64,000 bases of DNA from an uncultured Victivallales bacterium. Its GTDB lineage: Bacteria; Verrucomicrobiota; Lentisphaeria; Victivallales; UBA1829. The stretch spans positions 1-64,000 of the forward strand of contig CALXSJ010000016.1 in NCBI GenBank assembly GCA_944391115.1. The letters are read 5' to 3'. The translations under genes and the position numbers were made by a program. Shown here in pieces: positions 52,414-60,171 of the stretch; position 1 is the first letter of the stretch; each line of letters starts with the position of its first letter. The notes beneath the pieces are model-generated. The model saw only the letters and a program-made list of their open reading frames with translations. It made no database searches and was not told the DNA's origin.

Positions 52414-53109
52414 TTATTGAATCCAGACGGATTTTCTGCCGACGAAATCGACCCGGAGAACCCCGGTCATCTTCTGTTCTTCAAACTTATTGTAATAACG
52501 CGGAACTCTGACCGTGTTGCCGTCCAGTGCCTGGGAGGGCGACAGGCTTGCGGCATGTCCGTCAAGGAATATGATATTGCCGCTCGTTCTGTGGAACAGT
52601 GCAAATACGCCGCTTGCCGTTGTTTTTCCTCCTTCCATTACACAGAAGGGACCGTTCCAGTCAAAACGCCAGGCTTCTCCCAGAAGAAGCATCCGCGATG
52701 TGTTTTTGAACTGATTCAGCGGCATATACTGAAAAACATTCTGCATATGGCAGCGGGGAACGGCATAGGTGTGAACCTCGCTGATGCCCTGATAGAGGCT
52801 GAAGGCCTCCGGGCAGATTTTCTGTTTCAGATCACTGTTTTTCTGAAATCCCGGCAACCCGGCTTTTTGGTAATAGAAGAACCATGACGTTTTACGTCCT
52901 ACCGGCTGTTGGGCAAAAATAAAGCCTTTGTTGTCCTCCGCGTAATTCAGGAGCAGTAAACTCAGCTGTCGTTCCTGATTCAGGCAGCTGATCTTCCGCG
53001 CGTTCATTCTGGCATTGTTCAACGCCGGCAGCAGCATGGCCGCAAGAATGGAAATGATTGCAATAACGACAAGAAGCTCGATCAAAGTGAAATTTTTCCA
53101 GCGGGACAT
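52414..53109 (-). CDS. Pseudopilin with type II/IV prepilin signal
   Basis: The chosen start is 53109 (MSRWKNF), with AGGAG upstream; the frame stays open to 53283. The 231-residue protein has the prepilin signal [20 protein letters not shown] followed by [20 protein letters not shown]. The C-terminal part shows [31 protein letters not shown] and [17 protein letters not shown], in line with DUF1559-like pseudopilins. It is the first gene of the six-gene leftward operon with the MFS symporter and the PL8-like lyases, and is divergent from the GntR/LacI regulator at 53903. Confidence 0.88.
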   Translation of the reverse strand: MSRWKNFTLIELLVVIAIISILAAMLLPALNNARMNARKISCLNQERQLSLLLLNYAEDNKGFIFAQQPVGRKTSWFFYYQKAGLPGFQKNSDLKQKICPEAFSLYQGISEVHTYAVPRCHMQNVFQYMPLNQFKNTSRMLLLGEAWRFDWNGPFCVMEGGKTTASGVFALFHRTSGNIIFLDGHAASLSPSQALDGNTVRVPRYYNKFEEQKMTGVLRVDFVGRKSVWIQ

Positions 53110-53518
53110 GAATAGATTTCTCCTTTTATTTGTGAATGATTCTGCAAGTGCAGGAATGTTCTGTTTCTGGATACGGTCACCGGCAGCAGTGCGGAGCGGC
53201 ACCGCGTAAGCCCGCTCCATGATTTTATTCTTGAAAGAAAACGTTCCGGTCATGGCATTCTCCTTTTTTTTGATTGCAGGCATTGCCGGCTTTCCTGTTT
53301 TTCATATGGCAGTCATGCTTTTTGCTTCCGCGGATGGAATTCCCGTGCTTCGAACAATTCATGTTTTCAAGTCCGTCGTAATGCAAACCCGCATTTTGAC
53401 TGCCGCAGAAAATCCTTTTTTGTTTTCTGGAAGCGTCGGGACAGGAGTCTGTTTTCTGTTCTTCCATGCTGGAAGGAGATGCTGCCGAGTGCCGCCAGTT
53501 TTTTTGTTACGCTATTTA
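53110..53518. other. Long leader or non-coding region before the pseudopilin operon
   Basis: About 410 bases separate the best leftward promoter from the pseudopilin ATG. The pseudopilin frame is open back to 53283, and an 80-codon leftward frame (53225-53467) exists but has no ribosome binding site. It may be an untranslated leader. I see no clear RNA structure. Confidence 0.35.
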
Positions 53519-53545
53519 ATTATAATGCAGTTTTTGTTTTGTCAA
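53519..53545 (-). promoter_or_regulatory. Candidate promoter of the chondroitinase-like operon
   Basis: On the minus strand TTGACA (53545-53540) and TATAAT (53524-53519), both perfect consensus, are 15 bases apart. The -10 is followed by TAAATA, similar to the TATAATTAATA at the eight-gene operon (24169-24159). Confidence 0.6.
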
Positions 53546-53902
53546 GATTCAGTTTTCATTTTTTTTAAATATCTGATTCGTTAATTGAAAAGAGCGGGGG
53601 TTCATGCTTCGTCGTTTTTGGAAAAATGATTCGGGGAAAGGCTTTGAAATTCGTAAAAATAAGATTTTTCTGCGTAAAAAACCATTTTTTCTTTAAGATG
53701 TTCCGGAGCTGTTTTTTTCTATGTTCCGGTGGATGAGGAATCTGTTTTCTCTTTTTTCAGAGGGTCTGATTTTTCTTTTTATTATTTAAAAAGAAGAAAA
53801 AATAGGATTTTTTTGATTTAGATTATTGTAATTATGATACAGTTTTGCTATTTTACATCAAAAATAAATGGAATGTCTTGAAATTCAGCTCGGAGGTGTC
53901 TT
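53546..53902. other. AT-rich regulatory region upstream of the GntR/LacI regulator
   Basis: No gene is supported. The region is rich in T-runs and contains an imperfect inverted repeat of TTTTTCTTTTT and AAAAAGAAGAAAAA at 53771-53805. Promoter-like words (TTGATT, TATGAT) occur near 53813-53839. The ribosome binding site GGAGG lies at the end. Confidence 0.35.
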
Positions 53903-54985
53903 ATGACGGAAAAGGGAGAGAAAAACAAACGGGGGCGGAAAACCGATAAGCGCGATTCGCTCCGGGAACGTATTTCCGAGGATTTGCGCAATGGCGTCTT
54001 TTCCGGCAAGCTGCCGGGACTGAACGTGCTGGCGCAACGCTATGGAGCGTCTCCGGCAACCGTGCAGCGTTCCCTGCGTGAACTTTCGGCATTGGGATTT
54101 GTCGATATCCGGCCGAGAAGCGGGACATATGTGAAACTTTCGCGCGAAGTGAATTTTGTCTTTTTTGAAGATCATATGGCGGATTCTGCCAAAGGTGTCA
54201 GCCGTCCTTCCGGTTTCCAGGCGGAGTATGGAATTCTGTATGACGGACTCCATGATACCCTTCGTGACGCCGGGGTCGTATGCCAATTTTACCAGGTTGA
54301 CGGCAGTTCTCCGCGTTTTCTGAACGACAATGCTCTGGTGGTTGCTCTCTTCACCCAATATGTGCAGGAGTTTGCCTACCGCTTTTTGGAGAATACGAAC
54401 TGGATCCGTGTGATGGGGGCTCAGGACTATAATTGTCCCGGCGGTCATATCACTTACGATAATCTCCGGATCGGCAGGATGGCGGTCGATTATCTCGCTT
54501 CCGCCGGATGCCGGAGAATCGCCTGCATCGGAAGTCCCCGCCTGCTGCTTTTCCGCCAGCGGATCGATTCGGTTCTCGAAGAGTGCCGTGTCCGCGGAAT
54601 TGAAATCCAGCAGTGGGAGGTTGACCTTCAGTCGATGCCGCTTTCGGAAATCTGCCGGAGGATCGGGAACGGCATTGCGGCAGACCGCGAGGCCATCGCG
54701 TCCGGCGAACTGGGCATTTTCTGCTGTGCAGACCATTTTATGGTGCCTTTGCGGCAGGAGATGGCGGCTGTGGGGCTTTCTCCGGAAACAATACACCATC
54801 TGTCATGTGACAACAATCCCTGTTTCCTGCGGGGCATCTATCCTCCTCCGGCAGAAATAGATATCGGAATGTACCGGATTGGAGTAGCTGCGGCGCATCA
54901 GATTCTCGGACCCGCCGGGCAGATCAAAAACAAATCGATGATTTCTCCGGAACTGATCCTCCCGGATCCCGGCGAATATAAATGA
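53903..54985 (+). CDS. GntR-type HTH / LacI-type effector domain transcriptional regulator
   Basis: The 360-residue protein starts after GGAGGTGTCTT. After a very basic tail (EKNKRGRKTDKRDSLRER) comes a GntR winged helix (about 18-80: LPGLNVLAQRYGASPATVQR, then GFVDIRPRSGTYVKL). Residues about 85-355 form a LacI-like effector domain (YDNLRIGRMAVDYLASAGCR, then IACIGSPRLLLFRQRIDSVL). It is divergent from the six-gene pseudopilin-MFS-PL8-GH29 operon and probably controls it in response to a released disaccharide. A 108-base gap separates it from the next rightward gene. Confidence 0.88.
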   Translation: MTEKGEKNKRGRKTDKRDSLRERISEDLRNGVFSGKLPGLNVLAQRYGASPATVQRSLRELSALGFVDIRPRSGTYVKLSREVNFVFFEDHMADSAKGVSRPSGFQAEYGILYDGLHDTLRDAGVVCQFYQVDGSSPRFLNDNALVVALFTQYVQEFAYRFLENTNWIRVMGAQDYNCPGGHITYDNLRIGRMAVDYLASAGCRRIACIGSPRLLLFRQRIDSVLEECRVRGIEIQQWEVDLQSMPLSEICRRIGNGIAADREAIASGELGIFCCADHFMVPLRQEMAAVGLSPETIHHLSCDNNPCFLRGIYPPPAEIDIGMYRIGVAAAHQILGPAGQIKNKSMISPELILPDPGEYK

Positions 54986-55093
54986 AAGAGGCGGAACAAA
55001 ATCGAAAACATACGCTGTTCTGGGGGAGAGCTTTCAGAACCACAGGGCGCGGACATACTATCGGACTTTAAACGGAAATGTGATGATTTGCAA

Positions 55094-56320
55094 ATGATTT
55101 TAGCGGATTTTGTGCGGGAATGCGGATTCCCGGCGGAGGTCGAGGAGCTCTTTGCTCCATACTGGAAGCCTGAGAAAATATCGGATGTGATGCCGGAGCA
55201 TCTGACAATGGAATTTTTCCATCACTGGATGCCATTGCTCGAATTGAAGAATGAAATTCCTGAATCCCGGATGGAATCTCTTTCTGCTGCTGTCCGCTCG
55301 AATACGGCATTGCGCATATATGCGAATCTTCTTGCGGGCTGGCTGCTTGAGAGAACTCCTTGTCCGGACGCCCGTAAACTGCCTTATCCGGTTGCGCTGC
55401 TCGGTGAAGAGGGGGCTGGTCTGTTTTCGCTCATGTCGGCGATGGCTTCGTTGCCGCGGATTGCCGAAACTTATGCCCGGCTCGGACTTGACGGATCATA
55501 TGTGAGAGGAACGGCAAAATGGATTTCCGGAACAACCTCAATTTATGCTGCGGCTCATCACGGCATTCCCGGAACCGACTTCCGTCAGCATCGCTGGCTG
55601 AAACTCTCAATTGATGGATGTCTTTTCCGAATCGGGCGTTTTGAGTTTTTGATTCACACGACGCCGGATTGGGTGCCGGCACTCTACCGCGATCGCTTCT
55701 CCGGGCGCATTGAAGCATTCTGCCGTGACGGCTGGCGTATCGATGAAAATGGGTTCCGCTGCAACGAAGGCGGCATGGCTGTAACGCTTGATCAAGCTGG
55801 CCTGGCGGTGACAGGAACCCCCGTCGACCCCGAAACCGGACGAGCGCTTCCCGGCGTGCGAAAGACGATCAATCTCAGATTTTTCGAACCGTTTCTGAGT
55901 CCGCATGAGTGGGTCCCGAGCGTCCATATCCCCGGGGGAGGTGGCATGACTCCGGAGGTTGCCGGGGAATCGCTGCGCGAGGCCGCCCGTTTTTTCCGGA
56001 AACAGTTCCACAAGGAGATTCAACTGTTTGTCTGTGAATCCTGGATTCTCAATCCTGCCTGGCTGGAACTGCTGCCGGACTCAAATCTTTCAAAGTTCAT
56101 GCGTGAAGTCTTTCTTTTTCCGGGGCCGCCGGAGGATGGCTCCGGACTGTTTTTCGTTTTCGGGCGGGATGACGGGGATTTCTCCACGTATCCGGCGGAC
56201 AATTCGTTGCGCCGCGCATTTCATCGTCTCCATGAATCAGGGGGAACCTTTCGTTCCGGCGGCATGCTGGTCCCTGTTGACGGTCTGGAACGATGGGGTG
56301 AGAGCCTGTACCGTTCCTGA
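55094..56320 (+). CDS. NAT_N/GNAT_C-type acyltransferase-like protein
   Basis: The 408-residue protein starts at the ATG at 55094; a TTG at 55088 is also possible and neither has a strong ribosome binding site. The C-terminal third has WVPSVHIPGGGGMTPEVAGE, then ARFFRKQFHKEIQLFVCESW and ILNPAWLELLPDSNLSKFMR, the pattern I know from the GNAT_C domain that follows an unusual NAT_N domain (DUF5596 group) in acyltransferase-domain proteins. The N-terminal part is mainly helical. It may acylate a sugar or small molecule. It follows the GntR/LacI regulator in the same direction and may share its transcript. Confidence 0.65.
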   Translation: MILADFVRECGFPAEVEELFAPYWKPEKISDVMPEHLTMEFFHHWMPLLELKNEIPESRMESLSAAVRSNTALRIYANLLAGWLLERTPCPDARKLPYPVALLGEEGAGLFSLMSAMASLPRIAETYARLGLDGSYVRGTAKWISGTTSIYAAAHHGIPGTDFRQHRWLKLSIDGCLFRIGRFEFLIHTTPDWVPALYRDRFSGRIEAFCRDGWRIDENGFRCNEGGMAVTLDQAGLAVTGTPVDPETGRALPGVRKTINLRFFEPFLSPHEWVPSVHIPGGGGMTPEVAGESLREAARFFRKQFHKEIQLFVCESWILNPAWLELLPDSNLSKFMREVFLFPGPPEDGSGLFFVFGRDDGDFSTYPADNSLRRAFHRLHESGGTFRSGGMLVPVDGLERWGESLYRS

Positions 56321-56482
56321 TATGGAGTTTGGGTTTCGGGAGGTATTGTTGCACCCGGAAATGGAACACCTTGTCCCGGCATCAAATGCCTGAAGAGATA
56401 TAGATCCGTATTTCGCATTCCAAATGCGACTTCAATCCCCAATATGGATTTCTTTATTTTTTTGAAAAAATAAGCTTGAAAA

Positions 56483-56502
56483 ATATTTCCATATGGTAAT
56501 AT
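56483..56502. promoter_or_regulatory. Near-perfect 20-base palindrome, probable MarR operator
   Basis: ATATTTCCATATGGTAATAT equals its reverse complement except at two symmetric positions. It lies 48 bases before the MarR start codon and overlaps promoter-like sequence (TTGAAA, then TAATAT and TATTATATAA). This is the normal size and position for an autoregulatory MarR site. Confidence 0.65.
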
Positions 56503-56549
56503 ATTATATAAAAGAAAAAGAGGCCCTGAAATCATTGCAAAGCGGAAAA

Positions 56550-56993
56550 ATGCACAGGCAAATCGGTTTTCTCATTTCCCTTCTGAAACAGTTCGGGGGC
56601 AGAATTTTTGAAAAAATGCTGCAGGAATACGGCATAGGAGAATTCAATGGCCCGCAGGGGCGGATTTTATACATTCTCTGGGAACAGGAGGACATTTCTA
56701 TTCAGGAGTTGTCTCAGAGAAGCGGGCTGGCCAATGCGACCCTGACCAGTATGCTGGATCGAATGGAGGCAAAAAAACTTGTTTTCCGGAAGGCGGACAA
56801 ACATGACCGGAGGAAATGTCTGATTGGACTGACGGAAAAAGCCCGATCTTTGAAAAGCGCCTATGAAAATGTATCAAAACGGATGACGGACATCTATTAT
56901 CAAGGGTTTTCCGATTCCGAAATCGAACAGTTGGAGTATCAGCTCCGCCGGCTGTTGGAAAATTTGCGGAACCATGCGGAAAACAAGGATTAA
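56550..56993 (+). CDS. MarR-family transcriptional regulator
   Basis: The start is placed at 56550 (MHRQIGFLIS), after GCGGAAAA; the frame opens at 56493 inside the palindrome. The 147-residue protein is a classic MarR: dimerisation helices (about 1-35), winged helix (ISIQELSQRSGLANATLTSM, then LDRMEAKKLVFRKADKHDRR, KCLIGLTEKA) and C-terminal helices. It lies 32 bases before the nitroreductase gene, so both are likely repressed by MarR binding at 56483-56502 and released by a phenolic or oxidative signal. Confidence 0.9.
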   Translation: MHRQIGFLISLLKQFGGRIFEKMLQEYGIGEFNGPQGRILYILWEQEDISIQELSQRSGLANATLTSMLDRMEAKKLVFRKADKHDRRKCLIGLTEKARSLKSAYENVSKRMTDIYYQGFSDSEIEQLEYQLRRLLENLRNHAENKD

Positions 56994-57025
56994 TCACGGA
57001 AGATTGCTCAGGAAAGGATTCTGCC

Positions 57026-57646
57026 ATGGAATTGTATGAGGCCATTCGGAAACGCCGGACGATCCGGGATTTTTCAATGAAACGCGTCCCGGAAGAGGTC
57101 CTGACGCGGATTCTGGAAGCCGGAATGAAAGCCCCTTCGCATGATCATGCCAGGGACTGGCATTTTGTCGTACTTCATGATCCGGAACATATTGCCGACG
57201 TGCTGCGGCATGTCGGACACGGTGCGGAGGTCCAGACCGACATCATCGATCACTGGGATACAGCGACAAAGTGCCAGAAAGCCATGTATTACGACGCACT
57301 GCCGAAACAGGTCAAAATGCTCTCGCGGAGCCGTTGCCTGGTGCTGCCGTTTTTCCGGGCGGGAACAGATTTGATGTCTCCGCGCGACATCAGTTCATTG
57401 AATTCATTTGCATCAATCTGGTGTCTGATTGAGAACATTCTTCTGGCCGCAACCGCAGAGGGATTGCATTGTGCTTTGCGCATTCCCATCCAGGGAGAAG
57501 AAGAGTATGTGCGGAAGACGATTCATGCTCCGGAGGGATACCGCCTTCCATGTTATCTTGCCGTCGGATATGCCGCGCCTGATGCAAAAATTATTCAGCA
57601 GCAGGAGATTTCATTCAAAGAACATGTCCATTGGGAAAACTGGTAG
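57026..57646 (+). CDS. Nitroreductase-family protein
   Basis: The 206-residue protein has the FMN-dependent nitroreductase fold: IRKRRTIRDFSMKRVPEEVL at the N terminus (Arg-rich FMN phosphate site), APSHDHARDWHFVVL, and a C-terminal EGYRLPCYLAVGYAAPDAKI. Members reduce nitro, quinone or flavin substrates with NAD(P)H. The family normally acts as a homodimer. It is the second gene of a MarR-controlled pair, which suggests a role in detoxification. The actual substrate is unknown. Confidence 0.88.
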   Translation: MELYEAIRKRRTIRDFSMKRVPEEVLTRILEAGMKAPSHDHARDWHFVVLHDPEHIADVLRHVGHGAEVQTDIIDHWDTATKCQKAMYYDALPKQVKMLSRSRCLVLPFFRAGTDLMSPRDISSLNSFASIWCLIENILLAATAEGLHCALRIPIQGEEEYVRKTIHAPEGYRLPCYLAVGYAAPDAKIIQQQEISFKEHVHWENW

Positions 57647-57682
57647 CCCTTTCTTTTTCTGTCCGCATTGTCAGCGTCCCGG

Positions 57683-57720
57683 ACGGCGTTTCTATTCCGC
57701 ACTCGGACGGAGAACGCCGT
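57683..57720. terminator. Hairpin after the nitroreductase gene
   Basis: ACGGCGTT (57683-57690) pairs with AACGCCGT (57713-57720), and TCCG pairs with CGGA inside the loop. It begins 37 bases past the stop codon. No T-run follows, so termination is only probable. Confidence 0.4.
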
Positions 57721-58069
57721 AAAAGGCATGTTTTCCTGGTGACGTTTCACGCTTGACTCCGGATTCTGGCCGCTTATTTGAGTTTTTCTGGATTCAAGCC
57801 GCAGGATGCGGACGCACTTCGCAAAAGGCCATTCCCGATTTCAAGGCGTCCGATTTTTCTCATCAGATCATACCCGGTATTCGGCTTGTTCCCGTTCCGC
57901 TCCGCCCTGGACGGGAAAGTCGAGGGAAATATTTGGAGTCATACGACTTTTTCCTAAAAACGCCCTCCCTTTCCAGGCTGGTTGAACAGGCATTTCTCAC
58001 CAGGTCATGTGGTCCCGTTTCCGGGGACAACCGCTGCCAGGAGATATCCCGCGAAACGGGTGTGGACAG
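57721..58069. other. Convergent intergenic region without a supported gene
   Basis: This stretch lies between the nitroreductase gene and the 3' end of the leftward isomerase gene. Short frames are present, but none has a ribosome binding site or known motif. Confidence 0.4.
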
Positions 58070-58834
58070 TTACGGTGCGCTCCAGATTGCCTTGAATTTT
58101 TCCCATGACCCGCGTGACCAGTCGCCTGATTCCGTTTCCGCATGAAGCATGCGCGGCGCTTGTTTCAGTTCGGATACGAGTTTTCTCCAGTCCAGATTGC
58201 CTTCTCCGGGCGGATTATGGTCGTCGAATGCGCCGTAATTATCGTGCATGTGGCAGGTAACGGCCTCCGCACCGAGATCGAGCCAGGACCCCTGCCAGTC
58301 CCGTTCCCCGTAGCAGTTGGCGTGGCCGGTGTCGAAACAGATTCCCAGCATCGGATGGGAGAACTTGTGGATCAGCTGGATGAGCTTCATCCTGGCGGCA
58401 TGGTCATCCGTGCCGTTTTCAAGGGCAAGTGCGATTCCGCATTCCGCCGCGGCGGGAAGCAGTTTTTCCACGGCAAAGGCGACGCTTTCCCACTGATCCC
58501 ATGTGATGTGCAGCGTATAGCTCCGGATGCCCCACGGGGCAAGTTTGCGTAAAAAGGCGGCATGTTTTTCTACAATCTTCTTCAGCGCCTCCCGGTCCGG
58601 ATTGGATATGTCGAACTGCGGCCCCCAGTAGGCATGACATGCCGGAAGGTTCATGCCATGGCTTTTCACCGCCCGTGCCGTTTTTTCCAGATACCCCGGA
58701 GTTTCCTCGTCGCGGAGTCCCCAGACGGGATGCGCCACAAGATCGGAGACTCCCCACGAGGCAAGTTCTTTCAGTGTCGTTTCAAAAGCTTCGTCCGGCA
58801 CCTTTTTCCATTCGACAAAATGAACGAGTTTCAT
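58070..58834 (-). CDS. Sugar phosphate isomerase/epimerase-like TIM-barrel protein
   Basis: The 254-residue protein is a xylose-isomerase-like (AP endonuclease 2 superfamily) barrel: CGIALALENGTDDHAARMKL with the metal-binding Glu, PMLGICFDTGHANCYGERDW with Asp and His, AVTCHMHDNYGAFDDHNPPG with the catalytic histidines, and a final HAETESGDW. Members isomerise or epimerise sugars and inositols. The ATG overlaps the upstream stop by four bases. It closes a leftward operon with a ceramidase-like protein and a beta-propeller. Confidence 0.85.
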   Translation of the reverse strand: MKLVHFVEWKKVPDEAFETTLKELASWGVSDLVAHPVWGLRDEETPGYLEKTARAVKSHGMNLPACHAYWGPQFDISNPDREALKKIVEKHAAFLRKLAPWGIRSYTLHITWDQWESVAFAVEKLLPAAAECGIALALENGTDDHAARMKLIQLIHKFSHPMLGICFDTGHANCYGERDWQGSWLDLGAEAVTCHMHDNYGAFDDHNPPGEGNLDWRKLVSELKQAPRMLHAETESGDWSRGSWEKFKAIWSAP

Positions 58835-60171
58835 TCCTTGTTTCTCCTAATGATTTCAGTGGCACTTTCCAGCAGAAGGCGCATGGCATGGATGGAAAGC
58901 GGATTGGAGCGGGGCGTTGTCTCATAGCCGCCCCGTCCGTAATTCCAGGCGTTGGGGATGTATCCGGTTCCGCTGCCGTTATTCAAGATGGCGCACATGG
59001 CAATCTTGTCTGCGAGCAGGAGTTTGCGGAGGATCAGTCCGGCTTCCGCAAACGGTTCGCACGGAACGCCGAGCACTGCCGCTGGTCCGAAATCGAGAAG
59101 GGAAAGTTCAAACTCCCCTTTTTTCGGATGTGCGGCGAGATCCAGAAGGCATTGTGCAAAATACTTCAATACAACCGGGCTTTTCTTTGCCAGATCCTCG
59201 GCGGTGAGATTGCCGACGGTGCCCGGGGAGAACTCCACATCCTGATAAACTTGCAGAATGTCTTCGGCTTCCGCGATTTCCTCCTGGGAAATTTCGCGCC
59301 CCGGCACATTCAGCTTCGTATTTCGGAAGCGGATATCAAAACAGGGAGACGCCTTGAGCGTCTTGAAACCGCGGATCACGGCGTCCGCGTAGATCCGGCC
59401 GATCCGTTCCGCCTCCTCCGGGCTTGTCTGCGGGCGGGGATCACGCACATCGAAGTGGTTGATGTCTCCGGAACAGCCGATGACCGGCATGACCATCGAG
59501 CCCGTTCCGAGTTTTTCCTCGCTCAGGCGGCGTGTCCATCCGGGCCAGTCGCCGGAGACCTCGTTTCCTCCCGTGGTGTCGGCGTGGTTGCAGATGCCCG
59601 CGAGCAGAAGTGTTTTCCCGTCGCTCGAAGTGAATTCCAGCAGCGGGATTTCCGGATCAATCTCCCCTTCCGGACGCAGAATGTCAGGATTCAATTTTCC
59701 GGGATTGCTCCATACGGAACCGTCGCGCATCCAGAAACGGCGGTTGAAGCAGCATCTTCCCTCGGAACTCATTCCACTCCGGAGGGTTCCAGGAGTCATT
59801 CCGGAAAGGGCTTCTCCGACGGCCTCCATGGTTCTGGCGACCGCGAACGGCAGATACTTTTCCTCATACCCGCCGCGTCCGATCCGGACTTCCGGCGCAG
59901 TATGGCAATGGGTGGCCGTGACGCAGAGCACCGCCGGGATTCCCTCACGCCGCAGCTCCTCTTTCAGCATCGCGAACATCGGCGGCGGACAGGCGATGAG
60001 ATCATATTGAATGAGCAGGGCCAGATCCTTTCCGCTCCGGAACGCCGCGACCCGGACTTCAAGGGTGTCGCGGATTTTTGTCCAGATTCTCGTGTTGAAA
60101 TATCCCGCCAGACCCATTTTAAACGGCGGATTGATCTCTCTCCGTGCATAGTTGAAATGCAGTTCACTCAT
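58831..60171 (-). CDS. Neutral/alkaline ceramidase N-terminal-domain-like protein
   Basis: The start at 60171 (MSELHFNYA) follows AGGTCTGTC; the longer frame to 60249 lies inside the neighbour. The 446-residue protein matches the neutral ceramidase N-terminal family: REINPPFKMGLAGYFNTRIW, VLCVTATHCHTAPEVRIGRG (metal-binding His-x-His), AGICNHADTTGGNEVSGDWP and VIGCSGDINH. There is no signal peptide and no C-terminal domain. Many such short proteins in this phylum and in Planctomycetota are uncharacterised and sit beside sugar genes, so a lipid substrate should not be assumed. Confidence 0.8.
   Translation of the reverse strand: MSELHFNYARREINPPFKMGLAGYFNTRIWTKIRDTLEVRVAAFRSGKDLALLIQYDLIACPPPMFAMLKEELRREGIPAVLCVTATHCHTAPEVRIGRGGYEEKYLPFAVARTMEAVGEALSGMTPGTLRSGMSSEGRCCFNRRFWMRDGSVWSNPGKLNPDILRPEGEIDPEIPLLEFTSSDGKTLLLAGICNHADTTGGNEVSGDWPGWTRRLSEEKLGTGSMVMPVIGCSGDINHFDVRDPRPQTSPEEAERIGRIYADAVIRGFKTLKASPCFDIRFRNTKLNVPGREISQEEIAEAEDILQVYQDVEFSPGTVGNLTAEDLAKKSPVVLKYFAQCLLDLAAHPKKGEFELSLLDFGPAAVLGVPCEPFAEAGLILRKLLLADKIAMCAILNNGSGTGYIPNAWNYGRGGYETTPRSNPLSIHAMRLLLESATEIIRRNKE

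Noticed and set aside
53219-53584. A 121-codon plus-strand frame and an 80-codon minus-strand frame in the gap
   Set aside because: Neither has a ribosome binding site or motif, and the region contains the operon promoter and likely leader.
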